Assembly (NCBI GenBank): GCA_026419705.1
Contig: JANZYY010000339.1
Span: 1-5,857 of the forward strand
DNA length: 5,857 bases
Direction: 5' to 3'
DNA from: Fischerella sp.
Lineage (GTDB): Bacteria > Cyanobacteriota > Cyanobacteriia > Cyanobacteriales > Nostocaceae
In this document: in pieces, positions 1-5,098 of the stretch
Layout: each line of letters opens with the position of its first letter
Position numbering within the stretch: the first letter of the stretch is position 1
Notes under the pieces: generated by a model
Told to the model about the DNA's origin: nothing
What the model saw: the letters and a program-made list of their open reading frames with translations, nothing else
The model's database searches: none
Made by a program: the position numbers and the translations under genes

Positions 1-9
1 AAGAGACAG
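1..9. other. Probable Tn5/Nextera mosaic-end adapter remnant at contig edge
   Basis: The first nine bases, AAGAGACAG, equal the last nine bases of the 19-bp Tn5 mosaic end used in Nextera libraries. The ureC reading agrees with the family (A-E-D-I-L-H) up to base 10. Across bases 1-9 it would give Cys-Leu where ureases have Asp-Leu-Gly. The sequence match and the breakdown of protein similarity at the same base make non-genomic sequence likely. A chance 9-mer match remains possible. Confidence 0.75.
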
Positions 10-465
10 TGCAAAATGTCTTCAGCGGCGATAGTTTCTCGACGGATACGCGATTCAGCAAACGCTACATCTTCAGCAATTCCTGGATCGAGGTGATGGC
101 AAACCATCAACATATCCAAGTGTTCATCTAAAGTGTTGACGGTGTAAGGACGTGTAGGGTTAGTGGATGATGGTAAGACGTTGGCTTCACCACAAACTTT
201 GATAATATCCGGTGCGTGTCCACCGCCTGCGCCTTCGGTGTGGTAGGTGTGGATGACACGCTTTTTAAAGGCGGCGATGGTATCTTCTACAAACCCAGCT
301 TCGTTAAGCGTATCAGTATGAATTGCTACCTGTATGTCGTATTCGTCGGCGACGCTGAGACAGGTATCAATTGCTGCGGGGGTAGTTCCCCAGTCTTCGT
401 GTAGTTTTAATCCCATCGCACCCGCTACGACTTGTTCCACTAGTCCTTGCGGTTGGCTAGTATTA

Positions 466-467
466 CC
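466..467 (-). other. Single-base deletion (GGG to GG) breaking ureC
   Basis: On the coding strand the reading GGT-AAG-GTA should be GGT-AAG-GGT to give the invariant Gly-Lys-Gly-Asn stretch. Adding one G restores a family-like reading for the whole remaining ~152 codons with no further stop. No slippery heptamer in the right phase lies near the break, so programmed frameshifting is not a good explanation. Confidence 0.85.
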
Positions 468-997
468 TTACCCAAAAATCCCAGGTTGACAGGGAAAGCA
501 TCAGCCGCTTGCAGCATTCGATAAATATTCCATGGCCCGGGTGTACAAGTAGTAGCATTTGTACCTGTTGCGGGGCCAGTACCACCGCCAATCATAGTGG
601 TAGTACCAGAAGCAATGGCTACTTCTATTTGTTGGGGGCAAATAAAATGAATGTGGGCGTCGATACCGCCAGCAGTAAGAATCATTCCTTCGCCAGCGAC
701 CGCTTCAGTACCAGGACCGATGATAATATCTATATTGTCTTGAATGTAGGGATTTCCGGCTTTACCAATTTTGAAGATTTTGCCGTCTTTAATGCCGATA
801 TCTGCTTTGACAATTCCCCACCAATCGAGAATCAAAGCATTAGTAATTACCATATCAACAGCGCCATCCGCGTTGGAGATGGGTGATTGTCCCATCCCGT
901 CGCGAATGACTTTACCACCGCCGAATTTTACTTCGTCACCATAGGTGGTGAAGTCTTGTTCAACTTCAATAAATAGTTCTGTGTCGGCGAGGCGGAT

Positions 998-1005
998 GCG
1001 ATCGC
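998..1005. repeat. HIP1 octamer in ureC
   Basis: Perfect palindrome GCGATCGC, the highly iterated palindrome that is strongly over-represented in many cyanobacterial genomes. Confidence 0.9.
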
Positions 1006-1065
1006 CGACTGTAGGACCATAGGTTTCCGCGTAAGCGCGGCGATCCATTCTGTAACTCATGATGA

Positions 1066-1070
1066 CTCCT
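1066..1070 (-). promoter_or_regulatory. Shine-Dalgarno site that fixes the ureC start
   Basis: The coding strand has AGGAG followed by five bases (TCATC) and then ATG at 1060. This supports MSYRMDRR as the N-terminus. The longer in-frame start at 1099 (GTG) lies inside the spacer repeat and has no comparable site. Confidence 0.8.
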
Positions 1071-1084
1071 GAGAAATTTAAATG

Positions 1085-1120
1085 AACCACAAAGGACACA
1101 AAGGACGCGAAGAAAGAGAG
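1085..1120. repeat. Degenerate 9-mer tandem repeat in the ureB-ureC spacer
   Basis: CACAAAGGA occurs twice back to back (1088-1096, 1097-1105), followed by the related CGCGAAGAA (1106-1114) and a purine-rich tail. Spacers of filamentous cyanobacteria often carry such ACAAAGGA-rich dispersed repeats (recalled, not searched). It fills most of the 63-nt gap between ureB and ureC and would be in the untranslated part of a urease transcript. Confidence 0.7.
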
Positions 1121-1123
1121 TTT

Positions 1124-1435
1124 TTAAGGATCGAGTTGTCCGTTAATTCTGCTGTTGAAGCCATAAACTTGACGTGTACCAACTAAGGGGACGAGAGTCA
1201 CTTCTTTTTCATCGCCTGGTTCAAAGCGGACTGCTGTTCCAGCAGGAATATCAAGGCGCATTCCTCGTGCTTGTTCTCTGTCGAAGTTTAATGCAGCGTT
1301 GACTTCAAAAAAGTGAAAGTGAGAACCAATTTGTATAGGGCGATCGCCTGTATTTGACACTCGCAATTTTACAGTCGGACGCCCTACGTTTAGTTCAATT
1401 TCTCCTGCTGGTGTAATTATTTCTCCTGGAATCAT
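1124..1435 (-). CDS. ureB: Urease beta subunit UreB
   Basis: A complete 103-residue UreB, the usual length for the separate beta subunit of bacterial three-subunit urease, which packs with UreA and UreC in the (ABC)3 enzyme. It opens MIPGEIITPAGEIELN and has the family landmarks IGSHFHFFEVN (about residues 36-46), an R-G-M-R-L-D-I-P-A-G-T segment (about 57-67), FEPGDEKEVTLVPL, and a G-x-N-S/R-containing C-terminus ending in QLDP. The start is ATG at 1435, with AGGA at 1446-1443, 7 nt upstream. It follows ureA by 19 nt and precedes ureC by 63 nt. The frame is intact. The subunit itself has no catalytic residues, as is normal. Confidence 0.97.
   Translation of the reverse strand: MIPGEIITPAGEIELNVGRPTVKLRVSNTGDRPIQIGSHFHFFEVNAALNFDREQARGMRLDIPAGTAVRFEPGDEKEVTLVPLVGTRQVYGFNSRINGQLDP
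1340..1347. repeat. HIP1 octamer in ureB
   Basis: Perfect GCGATCGC palindrome of the cyanobacterial HIP1 type. Confidence 0.9.
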
Positions 1436-1454
1436 TGATAAATCCTATGTAAAA

Positions 1455-1760
1455 CTAATTACGAATTGGGTTATGCACTGTCACTAATTTTGTACCATCA
1501 GGAAAAGTTGCTTCTACCTGCACTTCATGCACCATTTCTGGTACACCTTCCATGACATCATCGCGCCTCAACAACGTGGTACCATAACTCATTAATTCTG
1601 CTACAGTACGCCCATCTCTCGCACCCTCTAAAATCGCAGCAGAAATATAAGCAATAGCTTCTGGATAATTCAGTTTCAAACCTCTTGCCTTACGTCTTTC
1701 TGCAAGCATTGCAGCAGTAAAAATCAGCAGTTTGTCTTTCTCTTGCGGCGTAAGTTGCAT
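1455..1760 (-). CDS. ureA: Urease gamma subunit UreA
   Basis: A complete 101-residue UreA, the usual length of the gamma subunit that packs against UreC in the urease trimer. It begins MQLTPQEKDKLLIFTAAMLAERR, has the family's L-N-Y-P-E-A-I-A helix (about residues 30-37) and the D-G-R-T-V-A-E-L-M segment. It ends with the conserved strand V-x-V-E-A-T-F-P-D-G-T-K-L-V-T-V-H-N-P-I. The ATG at 1760 has GGGAG at 1773-1769, 8 nt upstream. It lies 33 nt after ureD and 19 nt before ureB, consistent with one ureDABC transcript. The frame is intact and nothing about it is unusual. Confidence 0.97.
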   Translation of the reverse strand: MQLTPQEKDKLLIFTAAMLAERRKARGLKLNYPEAIAYISAAILEGARDGRTVAELMSYGTTLLRRDDVMEGVPEMVHEVQVEATFPDGTKLVTVHNPIRN

Positions 1761-1778
1761 TTCCTAAACTCCCTTGGT

Positions 1779-1791
1779 GACTCGGTGAGTC
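1779..1791. repeat. Short GACTC/GAGTC dyad between ureD and ureA
   Basis: GACTC-GGT-GAGTC is a 5-bp inverted repeat with a 3-nt loop. It sits immediately after the ureD stop and before the ureA ribosome-binding site. It overlaps an 8-nt near-direct repeat (GGTGACTC/GGTGAGTC). It is too weak to be called a terminator and may be a repeat fragment or a minor hairpin. Confidence 0.4.
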
Positions 1792-1793
1792 CA

Positions 1794-2681
1794 CTAAATC
1801 TGCCAAACTCTTGGTATGCAGTTACCACGATTTAAAAAAGACATGCGTAATAACTGCCAAACACTGATAAACCAGTGTCTCACCTCAGCAGTTGAAGAAC
1901 CACGGTATCGACACAAAAATCCATGTTCTAAACGAGTAACGCCTATTTGGGGATGGGGAATAGGTAATGGGGAATGGGGAATGGGAAATTGCCAAAGATT
2001 TCGGGCTTTTTTGACGATTTCTGATGAAACCTCTTGCCCAATGTAAACCAAACTACCCACTACTGGTTGTCCGGCTAAACCGTGGGGACTGTAGAAAATT
2101 TCTTCATCACCAGGTACCCATTGTCTATCTATCCATAAGGGTTTACCTTGCTGCCAAATTTCGGTACTACTGCGCCATTCTCCCTGCAAAAATTTCTCTC
2201 CCCTAGCACTGCGACCAAACCTAGTAATTTCCCAGCTTAAATATCTAGATTCTGTAGCTAATTCTACTCGTAAATCTTGCCGATACAAGGCATTGTTAAA
2301 GACTATTGTTTCTTGGGGTATCCACTCCAAACAAGCACCTGCATCAACTTTTATCTCGATTGTCTGTCTCGAGATCATACCCTTGCTGCGATATATCTTT
2401 GCAGCAGCGGCTGTAGTAATTAATGCTTGGGCGTGGGGTTGGAGGTGGAGGTGATAAGAGAGGCGATCGCCTCCTACAATGCCCCCAGCTGTATGTAAAA
2501 TGACGCTATGACAAACTTGTTGTCCCTCCGGATAAAATGGACGTTGCACCTTCAGTGGTGCTTGATTGCGATCGAAAATTAGCTGCGTTCCACTTTGGCT
2601 ATGGGCATATACTAAATTCAGTTTGCCATGCCAGCTATTTACGGATTTTGCTGTTGTTTGAGAGTTACACGATTGATTCAC
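1794..2681 (-). CDS. ureD: Urease accessory protein UreD
   Basis: UreD (also UreH) is the scaffold accessory protein that binds apo-urease and, with UreF and UreG, delivers nickel. The 295-residue product shows family landmarks: W-H-G-K-L-N-L near residue 18, K-V-Q-R-P-F-Y-P-E-G (about 44-53), H-T-A-G-G-I-V-G-G-D-R-L (about 63-74), A-A-A-K-I-Y-R-S, and the C-terminal C-R-Y-R-G-S-S-T-A-E-V-R and F-L-N-R-G-N-C-x-P-R-V-W. The start is taken as GTG at 2681. The frame stays open further upstream without an ATG, and no clear Shine-Dalgarno site is visible, so the N-terminus is less certain. Residues about 231-245 are a Pro-rich stretch encoded by a heptanucleotide repeat that looks inserted. ureD begins only 32 nt after the preceding methyltransferase gene, which suggests read-through or a promoter inside that gene. 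Confidence 0.94.
   Translation of the reverse strand: MNQSCNSQTTAKSVNSWHGKLNLVYAHSQSGTQLIFDRNQAPLKVQRPFYPEGQQVCHSVILHTAGGIVGGDRLSYHLHLQPHAQALITTAAAAKIYRSKGMISRQTIEIKVDAGACLEWIPQETIVFNNALYRQDLRVELATESRYLSWEITRFGRSARGEKFLQGEWRSSTEIWQQGKPLWIDRQWVPGDEEIFYSPHGLAGQPVVGSLVYIGQEVSSEIVKKARNLWQFPIPHSPLPIPHPQIGVTRLEHGFLCRYRGSSTAEVRHWFISVWQLLRMSFLNRGNCIPRVWQI
1949..1989. repeat. STRR-type heptanucleotide tandem repeat inside ureD
   Basis: About six degenerate copies of GGGGAAT run head to tail: 1949-1954 (one base short), 1955-1961, 1962-1968 (AGGTAAT), 1969-1975, 1976-1982, 1983-1989 (GGGAAAT). Short tandemly repeated heptamers rich in G4/C4 are known from heterocystous cyanobacteria. Three heptamers make 21 nt, so the array encodes a 7-residue period (PIPHSPL, PIPHPQI) and keeps ureD open. 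Confidence 0.85.
2463..2470. repeat. HIP1 octamer in ureD
   Basis: Perfect GCGATCGC palindrome of the cyanobacterial HIP1 type. Confidence 0.9.
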
Positions 2682-2713
2682 AAGTGAGATTATTGACTGT
2701 TTTTTTACAATCG

Positions 2714-4041
2714 TTAAATATGAGCTTTTTGGGCTAATATGACGTAATCATCTAGAGTATAATGTAACTGATGATTCTGAGCTAAATACTTCTGAATCAT
2801 TGGTCTCATATGTAATTGCTTGGGCAATTTTTCTAGTGCAAATTTTCCGAATTCAGCACTTCCAAGTGGTGTTCTTAAACTTGTAGATGTCAGATATTTA
2901 TAAGATACTAAATCCAATCCAAACTCTGTAACAAATTTACTCACAAGCTTTTTTTCTTGATTGTGGTCTTCAACTTGGTAAGTATCGTAGATTTTGAATA
3001 ACTTTTTGTCTTGTACAATCAGCAGTACATAACCTTGGGGCTTTAGGCTAGCAGCAATTATTTGCTTATAAATACTGTTTGCTTGAATTCTTTTTATCGG
3101 ATCTGAAAAGAAACAGTGGGAAATTACGATAAAATCAAAAAAACCTTCCGGTATATTATTTGAATTAGAATTCCAAGTAAATATGTCGTCAGTTACAAAA
3201 CGAAAGAAAGCATTGACCAAACTTTCCTGAGATTCTATATATTTTCGCCAAAATTGTAAACCTCGAAACTGGAATGCAGCTTGCTTTTCTAACGAATAGT
3301 AAGATATGTGCATTTGTGGAATACAGAAAAAGCCGCTTGTACTTTGTAAAAATAAAGCCAGACCATAAGCAACTGTTCCTGGGCCTGCTGCAATATCAAG
3401 GATGTTAACTTTAGTTGGTAGCAAGCCTGCTTCATAGATAATAAACCAAGCTAAATAAAGACAATATACATTTTCTAAAAAATACTTCATAAAGTAGACA
3501 TGGGGTGTCAAACTAAAATGATAGTCTGGGTCTTGTCCATTCTTTAAGTGATTAATATCTTCCAAAGCATCTTCTAACTTAACTATGAGCTGCTTTTTGG
3601 GTATCTTACTAAATTCTTCTTTGAGATATTCAACTAATCTTGCTTCAAAATCATCAAATATCTGTTGATCGATCCCCGTGCATTGCAGTTTGTTTTCATC
3701 ATGCTGTATTAAATTAAATTGTTTGTATACATATTTAATAAATTCTTGGTCTCTCTTTAACCTAAGGTCATTTGGCTGTTCATCAGCGATTTCGACATTT
3801 AAATTTTCTAGTCGTTGTAATGCTTCGTTGAGTTTCGCACTTAAATTATCTGCTTCTTTTTTATATTGTTGGGAATAAGTTCAACCTGAACTTTATCTCT
3901 AAATAGTCTTTCTAACCAAGAAAATTTTGCTCCCGATTTTTGAATTTCTTGCAAAATTTGCATGGCAAGTCGAGAATATCCCTTGATAAGTGCTGACTTA
4001 AACTGCTGACTTCTCCACCAGTTACCGATAGGATTACTCAT
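2714..4041 (-). CDS. Coiled-coil plus class I SAM methyltransferase, split by a frame change
   Basis: I do not recognise a named family. Two open frames (4041-3841 and 3880-2714) read as one gene: adding a single base near 3871 gives 443 codons with the stop. The start is the ATG at 4041, which overlaps the radical SAM stop in ATGAGTAA. The restored 442-residue protein has an N-terminal helical part (1-57) and a coiled coil with strict a/d spacing (A64, L67, L71, A74, L78, L81, I85). A charged linker follows, then a Rossmann methyltransferase domain with SAM motif I ILDIAAGPGT at about 214-223, an acidic TDDIF stretch, and FDFIVISHCFF as the motif IV-like strand. The DNA looks more AT-rich than the urease genes. 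No signal peptide or membrane span is evident, so it is probably cytoplasmic. The target is unknown. Either a base was lost in CCCC, or the A AAA AAG at 3862-3856 gives programmed -1 slippage. The part 3565-2714 alone has only a TTG start inside the continuous frame and is unlikely to be a separate gene. Confidence 0.78.
3856..3862 (-). other. In-phase A AAA AAG slippery heptamer at the methyltransferase frame break
   Basis: In the upstream frame the codons read ATA-AAA-AAG-AAG, which puts a canonical -1 slippery heptamer in the correct phase. Slipping back one base enters the methyltransferase frame (K-K-E-A-D-N-L) four codons before the upstream frame stops at TAA (3843-3841). I see no strong downstream stem-loop or upstream Shine-Dalgarno-like stimulator. 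The heptamer is certain. Its function is only a possibility, because a base loss in the neighbouring CCC run (3873-3871) explains the break equally well. Confidence 0.45.
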
Positions 4042-4395
4042 ACCCAAATCCGTCTTTTCCTTCCTTTATTTCTACACCAGGAAGTTGGGAGATTAACTTT
4101 TTCTTAAATTTCATATAGTTTATGTTTTCATTATCGTACCACCAAGCGTATTTACCCTTAATTTCTTCAGCTTCTTGCCGAGTTGATGCTACAAGAGAAC
4201 GATTATGACTAGGGTGAAATTCCTGAATTACAACTCGATCTGCAATCTTGAGCTTTTCAATAAAAATGACTTCTTCATCTGATAATGTAGGGAGTAGAGG
4301 CGTAATCGTAATAGAGATTTTGGGAATAAAACCTTTAAAAGGATCAATGCTTTGTTTAATTTTTTTCACAGCATTGATTCTGGCTTTAATACTCG

Positions 4396-4403
4396 GCGAT
4401 CGC
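4396..4403. repeat. HIP1 octamer in the radical SAM gene
   Basis: Perfect GCGATCGC palindrome. Its presence here argues that this AT-richer segment also belongs to, or has long resided in, a HIP1-bearing cyanobacterial genome. Confidence 0.9.
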
Positions 4404-4726
4404 GGTTCAAAATCTCTTCTCACCGATTCACTACCAGTGGGAATGCTCATATTAATTCTTAACCGCTGAAACCTTTGTAAATAATCAATATCTCTGGTGA
4501 TAATTGGGCTACGAGTTTGAATTACCAGCGTTGGAGTTGGAAAAAAATCAAGCATAATTCCTAACAACCTGCGAGTCAACTGATATTTAGACTCAATTGG
4601 TTGATAAGGATCGGTAACACTGCTCATGTAAATTTTAGGAGACTGTTTGGGATTTTTCTTGTACCAGCTTTCCAATTCTTTTTCTAAAATTTCTGCTGCA
4701 TTTTCTTTGAAAATTACCCATTTGCC

Positions 4727-4729
4727 TCA
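4727..4729 (-). other. Premature TGA in the radical SAM gene
   Basis: The plus strand reads TCA (coding TGA) where CCA (coding TGG) would give the expected Trp between Asp77 and Gly79. The frame on both sides is the same, so this is a substitution and not an indel. The visible stops of the other genes in the window are TAA or TAG. That does not by itself exclude UGA recoding, but a point mutation or base-call error is far simpler. Confidence 0.85.
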
Positions 4730-4970
4730 GTCTTGACGCATTTTTGTATTAGGACTAAATGCTGCGGCGTAGCAATAACTGCATCCGTATTGACAACCCC
4801 GATAAGGGTTCAAAGTAAAATCATAAGCAGCGATGAAACCAGTTGCTTTTGTCAACAAAGCTTTTATATTTTGTTCATAAACATTGATATCTCCAAACTT
4901 TTCTCGAACTAATTTTGTAGGAGTATTTTCACAATATCCTTCATACTGTGGTTTCGCCATTTTTAAATGC

Positions 4971-4980
4971 GATAATTATC
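4971..4980. promoter_or_regulatory. Perfect 10-nt palindrome upstream of the radical SAM gene
   Basis: GATAATTATC is identical to its reverse complement and ends 10 nt before the radical SAM ATG. The position suits an operator, or a -10-like element on the minus strand (GATAAT), but no convincing -35 partner is visible. AT-rich palindromes arise easily by chance. Confidence 0.3.
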
Positions 4981-5014
4981 ATCAACCATAAACTTATAAA
5001 CTTGTAGAGTGCAT

Positions 5015-5027
5015 TAACGCAGCGTTA
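5015..5027. repeat. TAACGC-A-GCGTTA dyad in the intergenic spacer
   Basis: A perfect 6-bp inverted repeat around one central base, in the 138-nt spacer between the right-hand methyltransferase and the radical SAM gene. It resembles the core of the GCGTTA-rich palindromic repeats common in cyanobacterial spacers. It could be a worn repeat or a protein-binding dyad. There is no T-tract on either side, so it is not a terminator. Confidence 0.4.
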
Positions 5028-5047
5028 TTGACCCTGAGATAGCGATA

Positions 5048-5065
5048 TGTTACAGCAAGCTAACA
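5048..5065. promoter_or_regulatory. Possible operator: TGTTA-N8-TAACA dyad
   Basis: Perfect 5-bp arms around an 8-nt spacer, about 90 nt upstream of the radical SAM start. The geometry recalls the NtcA site GTA-N8-TAC of nitrogen control, but each half-site is TTA/TAA, so it does not meet that consensus. On the minus strand a weak -10-like AATAAC lies about 18 nt further on. Treat it as a candidate only. Confidence 0.3.
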
Positions 5066-5098
5066 CTCCCTACTTTTTATAATTCCCATTTTTAAGTC

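Larger units (their letters stand above)
10..1060 (-). pseudogene. ureC: Urease alpha subunit UreC, 3'-truncated by the window edge and frameshifted
   Basis: UreC is the catalytic subunit of cytoplasmic nickel urease (urea to ammonia plus carbamate). The start is the ATG at 1060 (MSYRMDRRAY), chosen because AGGAG lies 5 nt upstream. Residues 1-198 read normally and include the nickel-ligand pair H136/H138 (HIHF). After Lys198 the frame breaks: the coding strand has AAG-GTA-ATA where AAG-GGT-AAT is expected, so one G is missing at about 466-467, and a TAG stop follows at 442-440. Restoring that base gives a typical sequence to about residue 350, with the carbamylated Lys219 and His221 (GLKLHEDWG), nickel-binding His248 and His274 (GGGHAPD), and catalytic His322 (CHH). 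The family is about 570 residues long. The last nickel ligand (Asp near 362) and the C-terminal third lie beyond the contig end. The UreC identity is certain. Whether the deletion is genuine or a consensus error is not decidable here. Confidence 0.94.
4034..4960 (-). pseudogene. SPL-family radical SAM protein with an in-frame UGA at a Trp position
   Basis: The 309 codons (with stop) match the size of COG1533-type radical SAM proteins related to spore photoproduct lyase. The substrate of this branch is not known to me. The start is ATG at 4960 (MAKPQYEGYC), with no obvious Shine-Dalgarno site. The motif NPYRGCQYGCSYCYA at residues 51-65 holds the CxxxCxxC cysteines C56, C60, C63 that bind the 4Fe-4S cluster and, with SAM, form the 5'-deoxyadenosyl radical. 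Further family marks are K-I-Y-M-S-S-V-T-D-P-Y-Q-P (about 109-121) and F-E-P-R-S-P-S-I. Codon 78 is TGA (4729-4727) within R-Q-D-*-G-K-W-V, where relatives normally have Trp (D/N-W-G-K-W), so one G-to-A change from TGG explains it. The frame is otherwise open throughout. The gene overlaps the next by 8 nt. If the UGA is real, the product would be a 77-residue fragment unless it is read through. Confidence 0.88.

Noticed and set aside
440..475. Programmed frameshift in ureC
   Set aside because: No X XXY YYZ heptamer in zero phase at the break, and programmed frameshifting is not known for urease; a single lost G is simpler.
216..886. Plus-strand open frames at 216-404 and 509-886
   Set aside because: They lie antisense to ureC, whose minus-strand reading is unmistakable; their translations show no family features.
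1061..1099. Longer UreC N-terminus from the GTG at 1099
   Set aside because: The added 13 residues come from the spacer repeat, are not urease-like, and the AGGAG site fits the ATG at 1060.
1816..2737. Plus-strand open frames at 1816-2046, 2024-2206 and 2537-2737
   Set aside because: All are antisense to ureD or its short upstream gap and have no recognisable domains.
3841..4047. A separate 68-residue gene here
   Set aside because: Its sequence runs on into the coiled-coil methyltransferase after one base is restored. The TTG at 4047 is weaker than the ATG at 4041, which overlaps the previous stop.
3678..4469. Plus-strand open frames at 3678-3878 and 4248-4469
   Set aside because: They are antisense to the methyltransferase and radical SAM genes, which show clear motifs on the other strand.
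4961..5098. Rho-independent terminator after the right-hand methyltransferase
   Set aside because: No GC-rich hairpin followed by a T-tract on the minus strand; the dyads present are short and AT-rich or lack a T run.
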